DNA of 8,014 bases from Pseudolysinimonas_A sp044239695 (GCF_044239695.1 NZ_JBIIAW010000117.1:1-8014); one strand, 5' to 3'. Counted from the first letter of the stretch, positions 1 through 5,656 are shown. Numbers and translations: made by a program. Notes: generated by a model from the sequence alone, not told the origin.

Positions 1-64
1 CCCCAGCGCCGGGCGTTCCTGGGTTTAACGGGTCTCGCGGTCAGCGCGCCGCGGCGAACCGACC

Positions 65-70
65 TACTGT
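65..70 (+). promoter_or_regulatory. -10 box, leaderless start of glutathione peroxidase gene
   Basis: TACTGT matches the actinobacterial -10 consensus TANNNT. It ends 6 nt before the ATG at 77, so the transcript should begin at or next to the start codon. There is no Shine-Dalgarno sequence and no clear -35 hexamer. The same geometry recurs before five other genes here, which raises confidence. Confidence 0.6.
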
Positions 71-76
71 CGAGTC

Positions 77-580
77 ATGGCAATCGACCCGCAGGTGCGC
101 GACATTCCGTTTCAGACGATCGACGGCGAGCAGAAGACCCTCGCCGACTTCGGGGACCAGACGCTGCTCGTGGTGAACGTCGCCTCGAAGTGCGGGCTGA
201 CGCCCCAGTACTCGAAGCTCGAGGAGCTGCAGAAGCAGTACGCCGCGCAGGGGTTCACGGTCGTCGGCTTCCCGTCCAATCAGTTCCTCGGGCAGGAGCC
301 GGGCTCGGCGGAGGAGATCAAGGAGTTCTGCTCGACGACCTACGGCATCTCGTTCCCGCTGATGGAGAAGACGGTCGTCAACGGCAAGAACCAGCATCCG
401 CTCTATGCTGCGCTCACCCGCGAGAAGGATGCCGACGGCAAAGCCGGCAAGGTGACGTGGAACTTCGAGAAGTTCGTCATCGCCCCGGACGGGACCGTCT
501 CGCGCTTCCGTCCTCAGACCCAGCCCGACGCCCCCGAGGTGGTCGCCGCGATCGAGCAGGGACTGGCCCAGAAGTCCTGA
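77..580 (+). CDS. Glutathione peroxidase family protein, probably thioredoxin-dependent
   Basis: A 167-residue cytosolic peroxidase of the GPx family, which reduces hydrogen peroxide and organic hydroperoxides. The three family signatures are present: the peroxidatic cysteine C39 in NVASKCGLTPQY (Cys, not selenocysteine), the catalytic Gln Q73 in FPSNQFLGQEPG, and W128-N129 in VTWNFEKF. A second cysteine, C85 in EFCSTTYG, sits where thioredoxin-dependent GPx enzymes (BtuE/yeast Gpx type) carry the resolving cysteine. Thioredoxin is therefore a more likely reductant than glutathione, which fits an actinobacterium using mycothiol. Length is normal for the family and there is no signal peptide. 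The ATG at 77 is chosen because family homology starts near residue 8 and a -10 box lies just upstream. The gene ends 36 nt before the SPFH gene, which has its own -10 box, so the two need not be co-transcribed. Confidence 0.93.
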   Translation: MAIDPQVRDIPFQTIDGEQKTLADFGDQTLLVVNVASKCGLTPQYSKLEELQKQYAAQGFTVVGFPSNQFLGQEPGSAEEIKEFCSTTYGISFPLMEKTVVNGKNQHPLYAALTREKDADGKAGKVTWNFEKFVIAPDGTVSRFRPQTQPDAPEVVAAIEQGLAQKS

Positions 581-604
581 TACTTCCGCGGAACGCGGCG
601 TCAC

Positions 605-610
605 TATCCT
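605..610 (+). promoter_or_regulatory. -10 box, leaderless start of SPFH gene
   Basis: TATCCT begins 12 nt before the ATG at 617, the same spacing as the glutathione peroxidase promoter. The intervening TGACCCC has no ribosome binding site. It lies in the 36-nt gap after the peroxidase gene, giving the SPFH gene its own start of transcription. Confidence 0.6.
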
Positions 611-616
611 GACCCC

Positions 617-1609
617 ATGTTCATCGTCAGCCTGATCTTCCTCGCCGCGGGCGTCATCGCCCTGATCGTCGCCGCCCAGAACGCGAAGGCGCGTGTCGTC
701 GCCGCCGGCGAGACGCCCAACGGCAGCGCCTTCCGGCGCGGCACCAACGTCGTCATCTCGCGTGTCGCCCGGTGGGTGGCGATCGCGCTGTTCGCCGTCG
801 GCGCGCTCCTGCTCGCCTTCACCTCGTTCTTCCGGCAGGACGTCGGGCAGGCGAACGTGCTGCGGGACTGGACGGGGCAGATCGTCGGGTACGAGACGGC
901 GCCCGGCCTGCACTGGAAGGCGCCGTGGGTCGACACTGTCACGTTCGACGTGCGCAACCAGCGTGCCGTCTTCGTCACCGAGCAGTCGCTCGGCGAGGGA
1001 GACAACATCGGCGGCGCCCCCGACGGGCCGCAGATCACCGTGCAGGATGCCGAGGGCGTCACGGCGAACATCGACATCGCGATCCGCTACTCGCTCGACC
1101 CCGACGCCGTCATCGACATCTACAGCGCGTACTACAACGAGGAGAACCTGCGCACCCGCCTCATCTTCAACGACATCCGTTCGGTCGTGCGGTCGGTGCC
1201 CGGGCGCTTCGACACCCTCGACATGCTCACCGACCGGGACGCGGTGCAGAACGCCATCCTCGAGGCCCTCGAGCGCCGCTGGGAGGACGACGGCATCATC
1301 GTCGAGGACGTCGCCTTGCAGGAGATCCGCTACGGCGAGAGTGTCACTGCGGCCTACGCGGCGGCGCAGGAGGCTCAGATCAACGTGCAGACCGAGACCG
1401 CCAAGCTCGAGGCCGCGAAGGTGTCGGCGCAGCAGAAGGTCGTGCAGGCGCAGGCCGAAGCGGACGCCAATGCGATCCTCAACGCCAGCCTCACCGACGC
1501 GATCCTGCAGCAGCGCTACCTCGACACGCTCAAGGAGCTCGCGGCGTCGGGCAACCTCGTCGTCGTGCCGGAAGGGTTCAACGGGCTAGTCAACGTCGGG
1601 CGGGACTGA
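617..1609 (+). CDS. SPFH/Band 7 (prohibitin-like) membrane protein
   Basis: A 330-residue membrane scaffold-type protein. Two hydrophobic segments are visible, at about residues 2-20 and 52-71, separated by a short basic loop; most bacterial stomatin-like proteins have one. A Band 7/SPFH domain follows at about 85-245 (GYETAPGLHWKAP, then EGVTANIDIAIRYSLD, then the typical LRTRLIFNDIRSVVRS region). Next comes a long Ala/Glu/Gln-rich helix at about 245-290 (AAAQEAQINVQTE, QKVVQAQAEADANAIL), the usual oligomerising coiled coil. Members of the family form large membrane rings and often control membrane proteases or microdomains. No protease or NfeD partner is adjacent, so the partner is unknown. 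The 3' end overlaps the convergent S4-domain gene by 24 nt, and the rare Leu codon CTA near its end is the complement of that gene's TAG stop. Confidence 0.88.
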   Translation: MFIVSLIFLAAGVIALIVAAQNAKARVVAAGETPNGSAFRRGTNVVISRVARWVAIALFAVGALLLAFTSFFRQDVGQANVLRDWTGQIVGYETAPGLHWKAPWVDTVTFDVRNQRAVFVTEQSLGEGDNIGGAPDGPQITVQDAEGVTANIDIAIRYSLDPDAVIDIYSAYYNEENLRTRLIFNDIRSVVRSVPGRFDTLDMLTDRDAVQNAILEALERRWEDDGIIVEDVALQEIRYGESVTAAYAAAQEAQINVQTETAKLEAAKVSAQQKVVQAQAEADANAILNASLTDAILQQRYLDTLKELAASGNLVVVPEGFNGLVNVGRD

Positions 1610-1975
1610 GCCGTCGGCGGGGCCGGTGAACAAATCGATGACGCGGCGATCGCGTTTCGTGGGACGACCGGCCCCGCGCTCCCGGGTCGCGACGAGCACA
1701 CGTTCCTCCGGCGGGAGCGGAGCGGGCGTGAGGTCGTCGTAGGCGACGGCGGCCTGCGGTGCCCCGACGCGCTTGACGAGCACCTGTCGGACGACCACGA
1801 TCCGGTTCACGTCACCCGTTCGCAGGCGCACCTCGTCGCCGATCTTCACCGGCTGCGCCGCCTTCGCGCGATCCCCGTTGAGGCGCACGTGACCCGCCCT
1901 CACCATCGCCGTCGCGGCGGAGCGACTCTTGACGAGACGCACCGCCCAGATCCACGCGTCGAGGCGATCGGCCAT
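1586..1975 (-). CDS. RNA-binding S4 domain protein (Hsp15/HslR-like)
   Basis: 129 residues, very close to the length of E. coli Hsp15. An S4 RNA-binding domain occupies about residues 3-60, with recognisable RLDAWIWAVRLVKSRS, the loop VRAGHVRLNGDRAK and KIGDEVRL. A basic tail follows (ATRERGAGRPTKRDRR, about residues 95-110), as in Hsp15. Hsp15 rescues stalled 50S subunits carrying nascent chains. An equivalent ribosome-associated role here is inference, since S4 domains also occur in pseudouridine synthases and other proteins. No catalytic domain is attached. The ATG at 1975 begins the S4 domain with no spare residues and has TAGGGT 12 nt upstream. It is transcribed divergently from the Nudix gene and converges on the SPFH gene, overlapping it by 24 nt. 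Confidence 0.88.
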   Translation of the reverse strand: MADRLDAWIWAVRLVKSRSAATAMVRAGHVRLNGDRAKAAQPVKIGDEVRLRTGDVNRIVVVRQVLVKRVGAPQAAVAYDDLTPAPLPPEERVLVATRERGAGRPTKRDRRVIDLFTGPADGSVPPDVD

Positions 1976-1981
1976 GGCTCG

Positions 1982-1987
1982 ACCCTA
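1982..1987 (-). promoter_or_regulatory. -10 box, leaderless start of S4-domain gene
   Basis: Read on the minus strand, TAGGGT is followed by CGAGCC and then the ATG at 1975, the same 12-nt spacing as the boxes at 65 and 605. The AGGG inside it could also act as a weak Shine-Dalgarno sequence about 7 nt from the ATG, so a leadered start cannot be excluded. Confidence 0.55.
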
Positions 1988-1999
1988 CGGGCCGCGTCG

Positions 2000-2005
2000 T
2001 AAAGT
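2000..2005 (+). promoter_or_regulatory. -10 box for Nudix gene
   Basis: TAAAGT begins 13 nt before the ATG at 2013. A GAGGG lies between, but only 2 nt from the ATG, which is too close for a normal Shine-Dalgarno sequence. The divergent S4 promoter lies 13 nt away, so the two polymerase footprints must overlap and the promoters probably compete. Confidence 0.55.
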
Positions 2006-2012
2006 GAGGGAC

Positions 2013-2504
2013 ATGACCCGCGCGACCCACGACCCGGACGCGCGGCGTCCTCGCGGCCCCGAAGACGCCTGGGTCGACGGCCCCCGCGGCCGGTACTGGG
2101 GCACGTTCGGCGCCGCCGGACTGCTGCTCGCGCATCCGGAGGCCGGGGTCCTGCTGCAACTGCGCGCGATCTGGAGTCACCTCGGCGGAACCTGGGGACT
2201 GCCCGGGGGCGCCCGCAAGGGCGACGAGACCGCGGAGGCCGCCGCCATCCGCGAATCCGACGAGGAGGCGGGGGTCCCCCCGCACCTCGTCACGGTGCTC
2301 GGAACGTCGGTGTTCGATGTCGGCTACTGGTCGTACACGACCGTGCTCGCCCGAGCCGAGCAGCTGTTCACCCCGATCATCGGCGACGCCGAGAGTGAGG
2401 CGCTGAGCTGGGTGCCGTTCGGCGACGTGACGGCGCTGCCGCTGCATCCGGGGTTCGGGGCGGGCTGGCCCGCGCTCCGGTCACGCCTCGACGAGCTGCT
2501 CTGA
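2013..2504 (+). CDS. Nudix hydrolase
   Basis: A 163-residue cytosolic Nudix pyrophosphohydrolase. The Nudix box is complete: from GARKGDE through TAEAAAI to RESDEEAGV it fits GX5EX7REUXEEXGU, with the metal-binding glutamates intact. It is preceded by GGTWGLPGG, the usual strand before the box. Nudix enzymes cleave nucleoside diphosphates linked to another group (oxidised nucleotides, NADH, ADP-ribose and others); the substrate cannot be read from the sequence. The N-terminal stretch GRYWGTFGAAGLLL is typical of MutT-like house-cleaning members in actinobacteria. The frame is open back to 1929, but the ATG at 2013 is preferred because it has a -10 box in place and the longer form would overlap the divergent S4 gene. 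The 3' end overlaps the convergent LRV gene by 24 nt. Confidence 0.9.
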   Translation: MTRATHDPDARRPRGPEDAWVDGPRGRYWGTFGAAGLLLAHPEAGVLLQLRAIWSHLGGTWGLPGGARKGDETAEAAAIRESDEEAGVPPHLVTVLGTSVFDVGYWSYTTVLARAEQLFTPIIGDAESEALSWVPFGDVTALPLHPGFGAGWPALRSRLDELL

Positions 2505-2975
2505 CTCCTCGACGGATTCTGCTTCCTCGACGGTTTCTGCGGCGAGTGCCGCTTTCCAGGCGACCAGTCCGCGCACGACGTCGCTCGGATCCTCGGCGAG
2601 CTCGGCCATGACGTCGGCCGGAACGAAGAAGTTGACCGCGACGAAACCCCGCACCGTCTCCGACTCGTCTTTGGCAAGGTCGCGGAGCACGTCGCACGAC
2701 ACCGTCTCGTTGCGGGCGAGGCAAGCGCGCACGCCGACATCCGGGTCCTGGGCGAGCGCCGCGACGACGTCGACGGGCGTGTGGTAGCTGCTCGCCACGC
2801 TCTCGCGGATCTTCGGGTTCTCATGCACGGCCAGCAGCCGGAGGCGGTTGATCTTGCCCTCGGTGACCGGGGGAGCGGGGTGCCGGGCCGCCACCTCCGC
2901 TGCGGTCAGCATGGCGGGAGCCATCGCCGCCAACTGCTTGCGTTGGGCCGGGGTGTTGAACCGGATGCACGACAT
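2481..2975 (-). CDS. Leucine-rich repeat variant (LRV/HEAT-like) protein
   Basis: 164 residues dominated by an exact 26-residue helical repeat. Its (I/V)R dipeptide falls at residues 56-57, 82-83, 108-109 and 134-135, in the pattern LAxDPxxxVRxxVAxN followed by a PxDV-type helix start. This is the LRV/HEAT-like signature of a curved solenoid used for protein or nucleic-acid contacts. Classical LRV proteins carry an N-terminal Cys-rich 4Fe-4S domain. Only C3, C85 and C94 are present here, so that domain is missing. The C-terminal 20 residues are strongly acidic (VEEAESVEES). The function is unknown; an adaptor or scaffold role is inference from fold alone. The gene follows the DUF1295 gene on the same strand after 30 nt but has its own -10 box. 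It converges on the Nudix gene with a 24-nt overlap. Confidence 0.8.
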   Translation of the reverse strand: MSCIRFNTPAQRKQLAAMAPAMLTAAEVAARHPAPPVTEGKINRLRLLAVHENPKIRESVASSYHTPVDVVAALAQDPDVGVRACLARNETVSCDVLRDLAKDESETVRGFVAVNFFVPADVMAELAEDPSDVVRGLVAWKAALAAETVEEAESVEESEQLVEA

Positions 2976-2981
2976 GCGCCG

Positions 2982-2987
2982 ATGCTA
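2982..2987 (-). promoter_or_regulatory. -10 box, leaderless start of LRV gene
   Basis: On the minus strand TAGCAT begins 12 nt before the ATG at 2975, with CGGCGC between and no ribosome binding site. It sits in the 30-nt gap behind the DUF1295 gene, so the LRV gene can be transcribed alone as well as by read-through. Confidence 0.55.
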
Positions 2988-3005
2988 ACCCGCGGCGCGG
3001 CTCAC

Positions 3006-3827
3006 TCAGGCGGGGCTCGCCACCCGAGTCCGACGCGGAGGCAGCGGCACGATCGGCGACGTGGTCGCCTGGTAGTCGGCGTACTCGGGGTACTTCGACT
3101 TCGTGATCGCCTCCGTGAAGATCGTCGAGCCGACGAACAACCCGGTGAGCAGCACCGCGCCGAGGATCGTCCATTCGAACACCGTGCCCGCCGCGACGGC
3201 GCCGAAGAAGAAGAACGCCCACCACTGCGCCTGCTCGAAGAAGAAGTTGGGGTGCCGGGAGTATCGCCACAGCCCGGTCTGCAGGAACCGACTCGTCGGA
3301 ACCTGCCCGGCGTCGATCGCGGCCTTCTTCGCCCGGTGGAAGTCCCACTGCTGCTGGTCGGCGATCGTCTCGCCGGCGAGCAGTGCGAGGAAGACGAGCG
3401 CGACGACGAAGTCGAGGATGCTAAGCGGCGTCCCGCGGTTCTCGTAGGCCGTGTAGGCCGGCAAGGTGATCAACACGAGCAGGGCGTGCTGGTAGAGCAC
3501 GATGAAGAGGATGTTGAACACGGCGAATCGAGCCGGGCCCAGCCGCTCGCGCAGGATCGGCCAGCGGTAGTCCTCGACTCCGGTGTATCCGCCCTTGCGG
3601 GCGAAGTTGAAGGTGAGGCGGGCTCCCCACAGCGTCACCAGGCCGGCCATGACATCCAGGCGCGGGTCGGCGAAACCGGCGGCGGCGGCGAAGATCCAGA
3701 CGTACGCGACCGGGACGATCGACCACAGGCGGTCGACCCAGGAGTGGTCGTTGCTGGCGAGGGAGGCGATCCAGCAGAAGACGGCGACAGCGCCGGCGAC
3801 CAGGATCACGAGGAGGAGGGGATGCAT
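3006..3827 (-). CDS. DUF1295 family membrane protein (steroid 5-alpha-reductase/ICMT-like fold)
   Basis: A 273-residue polytopic membrane protein. Hydrophobic segments are seen at about residues 3-24, 37-52, 57-75, 100-124, 134-152 and 203-235. The family signature is GLWRYSRHPNFFFEQ at about 185-199, preceded by GETIADQQQWDF (about 152-163). It ends with the typical KYPEYADYQATTS and IVPLPP. DUF1295 proteins share this C-terminal SRHPN motif with 3-oxo-5-alpha-steroid 4-dehydrogenases and isoprenylcysteine methyltransferases. This suggests a membrane enzyme acting on a lipid substrate with a nucleotide or SAM cofactor, but the reaction is not known. The frame is open far upstream. The ATG at 3827 is chosen because the first TM helix starts directly there, a -10 box lies 13 nt upstream, and any longer form would run antisense through pgsA. 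It is divergent from the phospholipid synthase gene, which may hint at a shared membrane-lipid theme. Confidence 0.87.
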   Translation of the reverse strand: MHPLLLVILVAGAVAVFCWIASLASNDHSWVDRLWSIVPVAYVWIFAAAAGFADPRLDVMAGLVTLWGARLTFNFARKGGYTGVEDYRWPILRERLGPARFAVFNILFIVLYQHALLVLITLPAYTAYENRGTPLSILDFVVALVFLALLAGETIADQQQWDFHRAKKAAIDAGQVPTSRFLQTGLWRYSRHPNFFFEQAQWWAFFFFGAVAAGTVFEWTILGAVLLTGLFVGSTIFTEAITKSKYPEYADYQATTSPIVPLPPRRTRVASPA

Positions 3828-3834
3828 GGGATCG

Positions 3835-3840
3835 AGCCTA
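3835..3840 (-). promoter_or_regulatory. -10 box, leaderless start of DUF1295 gene
   Basis: On the minus strand TAGGCT begins 13 nt before the ATG at 3827; the intervening CGATCCC has no ribosome binding site. Its TA is the complement of the TA that starts the plus-strand -10 box of the phosphatidyltransferase gene. Confidence 0.55.
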
Positions 3841-3844
3841 GGAT
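3839..3844 (+). promoter_or_regulatory. -10 box for the phosphatidyltransferase gene
   Basis: TAGGAT overlaps the divergent TAGGCT within the palindrome CCTAGG (3837-3842). By the geometry of the leaderless boxes, transcription should start near 3851. That gives a 13-nt leader that opens with the ribosome binding site. Confidence 0.5.
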
Positions 3845-3850
3845 GTGCGA

Positions 3851-3857
3851 GGGAGGT
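3851..3857 (+). promoter_or_regulatory. Ribosome binding site deciding the GTG start at 3864
   Basis: GGGAGGT followed by 6 nt and GTG at 3864. This is the main reason to prefer 3864 over the in-frame ATG at 3843, which overlaps the -10 box, and over the GTG at 3891, which has no Shine-Dalgarno sequence. Confidence 0.6.
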
Positions 3858-3863
3858 AGGGCA

Positions 3864-4484
3864 GTGCGACACCATGACACGGCACCGCCGGTGAGTACGC
3901 GGATCGTGACGATCCCGAACATCCTGTCGTTGATCCGGCTGCTTCTGATCCCGGTCTTCTTCGTGCTGCTCCTCACCGGGCACCTCGGCTGGGCGCTCCT
4001 GCTCATCGCCGTCTCGGCGGTCACCGACTTCGTCGACGGCTACGTCGCACGGCACTTCAACCAGGTGACCCGCCTCGGGCAGCTGCTCGACCCCGCGGCC
4101 GACCGCCTGTTCATCCTGTCGACGCTCCTCGGACTGGGACTCGTCGGGGTGCTGCCGTGGTGGTTCATCGCCGTCATCGTCGCCCGGGATGCGCTGCTGA
4201 TCGTGCTGGGGATCGTGCTCGCGAACCACCGGTTCGGGCCGCTGCCGGTCCATCACCTCGGCAAGATGGGGACCTTCGCGATCCTGTTCACGATGCCCGT
4301 GCTGCTGCTGGCCGCGGCGTTCCCCGACACGGCGTGGATCGCGCTCCCGGTCGGCTGGGCGGCCGGCATCTGGGGGGTCTTCCTCTACTGGTGGGCCGGG
4401 GTCGCCTACGCTCTCCAGGCTGCTCGGATGATCCGCGACCTTCGGGGTGCACCGGCGAGCGCATCGGATACTGTGGGTCGCTAG
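3864..4484 (+). CDS. pgsA: CDP-alcohol phosphatidyltransferase (PgsA/cardiolipin synthase type)
   Basis: A 206-residue integral membrane enzyme that transfers a phosphatidyl group from CDP-diacylglycerol to an alcohol acceptor. The family motif is complete: D55xxD58-G59xxA62-R63, eight residues, G72xxxD76xxxD80, in DFVDGYVARHFNQV then LGQLLDPAADR. It opens with TIPNILSLIRLLLIPVFF, the usual amphipathic entry to TM1. About six hydrophobic segments follow. Acceptor specificity cannot be read from the motif: glycerol-3-phosphate (PGP synthase) and phosphatidylglycerol (actinobacterial-type cardiolipin synthase) are both possible. In M. tuberculosis the paralogue pgsA2 (Rv1822) lies a few genes upstream of garA, which supports orthology with that less characterised member. 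The gene is followed by garA after 9 nt, so it is probably the first gene of an operon that garA can also leave through its own promoter. Confidence 0.9.
   Translation: MRHHDTAPPVSTRIVTIPNILSLIRLLLIPVFFVLLLTGHLGWALLLIAVSAVTDFVDGYVARHFNQVTRLGQLLDPAADRLFILSTLLGLGLVGVLPWWFIAVIVARDALLIVLGIVLANHRFGPLPVHHLGKMGTFAILFTMPVLLLAAAFPDTAWIALPVGWAAGIWGVFLYWWAGVAYALQAARMIRDLRGAPASASDTVGR
4469..4474 (+). promoter_or_regulatory. Possible internal -10 box for the FHA gene
   Basis: TACTGT lies inside the last codons of the phosphatidyltransferase gene. Seven nt after it is 4481, which would give a 13-nt leader containing AGGAGGT. The same box-to-leader spacing is seen for the upstream gene. The hexamer is degenerate enough that chance remains possible. 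Confidence 0.4.
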
Positions 4485-4489
4485 GAGGT
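4483..4489 (+). promoter_or_regulatory. Ribosome binding site of the FHA gene
   Basis: AGGAGGT, a full match to the anti-Shine-Dalgarno core, ends 4 nt before the ATG at 4494 and overlaps the TAG stop of the preceding gene. It is the strongest ribosome binding site on the plus strand and suggests a highly translated product. Confidence 0.75.
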
Positions 4490-4493
4490 CAGG

Positions 4494-4961
4494 ATGGTCG
4501 AGTCGAACGAATCTGTTCGCGACGGGGATTCCGCGCCCTCGAATGACACGACGGCGCATTTCACCGACGAGTTCGTGGCGCAGCTCGCCGACATGGAAGC
4601 CGGAATCTCCCCCGATGAGCGGGACGCGATCACGGCGCTGCCGTCGGGCTCTGCACTGCTCGTGGTGCGGCGCGGTCCCAACATCGGGGCGCGCTTCCTG
4701 CTCGACGCCGACTCGACCGTCGCCGGCCGTCACCCGGACGCCGACATCTTCCTCGACGACGTCACGGTGTCGCGTCGCCACGCGGAGTTCGTCCGCGTGG
4801 GAACGGCCTTCCAGGTGCGCGATCTCGGATCCCTGAACGGCACGTATTTCGACGGGGTCCGCATCGAATCCGCCCTGCTGAGCGACGGAGCCGAAGTCCA
4901 GGTCGGCAAGTTCCGTCTCACCTTCTACGCCTCGCGTCTCGACAAGGCGACGGGCCACTAG
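4494..4961 (+). CDS. garA: GarA/OdhI-type FHA-domain metabolic regulator
   Basis: A 155-residue cytosolic forkhead-associated protein. The N-terminal tail (residues 1-50) is acidic and carries D18-T19-T20-A21. It aligns in position and character with the ETTS motif of GarA/OdhI, where PknG or PknB phosphorylates one of two adjacent threonines. The FHA domain spans about 54-147 with G78-R79, S93-R94-R95-H96 and S113-L114-N115-G116-T117, the phosphothreonine-binding set. In mycobacteria and corynebacteria the unphosphorylated protein inhibits 2-oxoglutarate dehydrogenase and tunes glutamate metabolism. Phosphorylation makes the FHA domain bind its own tail and shuts this off. That role is transferred here from the family and from the shared gene order (pgsA, garA, merR, merR). 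The stop TAG overlaps the GTG of ftsR by 1 nt. OdhI is the corynebacterial name for the same protein. Confidence 0.88.
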   Translation: MVESNESVRDGDSAPSNDTTAHFTDEFVAQLADMEAGISPDERDAITALPSGSALLVVRRGPNIGARFLLDADSTVAGRHPDADIFLDDVTVSRRHAEFVRVGTAFQVRDLGSLNGTYFDGVRIESALLSDGAEVQVGKFRLTFYASRLDKATGH

Positions 4962-5656
4962 TGGCGTCAGCTGCATCCCCGGCGCGCGCGTCGGGCGGAT
5001 CCGCGCTTCTCAGCATCGGTCAGGTGCTGGCCCGACTGAGCCCCGAGTTTCCCGACCTCTCCCCGTCGAAGTTGCGCTTCCTCGAGGAGCGCAACTTGGT
5101 GACGCCGTCGCGCACCGAATCCGGGTACCGCAAGTTCTCGACCGCCGACCTCGAGCGGCTGCGCCTCGTGCTCTCGATGCAGCGCGACTACTACCTGCCG
5201 CTCAAGGTCATCCGGGCCTACCTCGACGACCTCGATGCCGGCCGCGAGCCCGTGCTCCCCGGGGGCGCGGCCGTCACGGCGCCGTCGATGCTCTCCGGCG
5301 ACCGTCGGCTGACCCGCGCAGAACTCATCAAGGAGTCGGGCGCGAACGCGATGCTGCTGAGCGATGCGGTGACCGCGTCCCTCATCGTCGCGGGGGAGCA
5401 TTACGGCGAGGACGCCCTCGCCGTCTTGCGCGCTCTCGTCGAACTGCAGCGCTCCGGCATCGAGCCGCGGCACCTGCGGGGCTTCCGGGCGGCGGCGGAG
5501 CGCGAGCTCGGGCTCATCGAGAGCGCCCTCATCCCGGTCACCCGACGCAAGGACGCCTCGAGTCGGGCGAAGGCGCTCGAGATGGCGCGTGAGATCGCCG
5601 GGCAGCTCGAGATCGTCCGGTCGAGCCTGATCCGCAGTGCGCTCGGCAAGCTCTGA
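4961..5656 (+). CDS. ftsR: MerR-family regulator, FtsR-like
   Basis: A 231-residue DNA-binding regulator. The MerR winged helix-turn-helix spans about residues 16-92 (LSIGQVLARL, then SPSKLRFLEERNLV and TESGYRKFSTADLERL). The C-terminal half is not a metal-binding MerR tail: it contains LTRAELIKESGA (118-129) and a long helix with RALVELQRSGIEPRHLRGF, which reads like a second, degenerate winged-helix unit. The gene is orthologous by order and sequence pattern to Rv1828 of M. tuberculosis and to Corynebacterium FtsR, an activator of ftsZ. Control of cell division is therefore the expected job. The GTG start overlaps the garA stop as TAGTG, and there is no Shine-Dalgarno sequence of its own, so translation is probably coupled to garA. 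No terminator with a T tract follows; a weak 5-bp hairpin lies at 5679-5695. Confidence 0.88.
   Translation: MASAASPARASGGSALLSIGQVLARLSPEFPDLSPSKLRFLEERNLVTPSRTESGYRKFSTADLERLRLVLSMQRDYYLPLKVIRAYLDDLDAGREPVLPGGAAVTAPSMLSGDRRLTRAELIKESGANAMLLSDAVTASLIVAGEHYGEDALAVLRALVELQRSGIEPRHLRGFRAAAERELGLIESALIPVTRRKDASSRAKALEMAREIAGQLEIVRSSLIRSALGKL

Noticed and set aside
1..27. Possible terminator-like hairpin CCCAG...CTGGG followed by TTT.
   Set aside because: The stem is 5 bp with a long loop and only three Ts, and the upstream gene is outside the window, so it cannot be supported.
584..598. Small hairpin CCGCG-GAA-CGCGG after the glutathione peroxidase gene.
   Set aside because: The stem is short and there is no T tract; GC-rich DNA makes such hairpins common.
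2781..3863. An open plus-strand extension upstream of pgsA.
   Set aside because: It is antisense to the LRV and DUF1295 genes and lacks protein-like composition. The ribosome binding site at 3851 and GTG 3864 fit the family start.
3006..4976. A very long minus-strand frame running upstream of the DUF1295 gene.
   Set aside because: Its upstream part lies antisense to pgsA and garA and is Arg/Asp/Glu-rich low-complexity sequence typical of a GC-rich shadow frame. The real start is the ATG at 3827.
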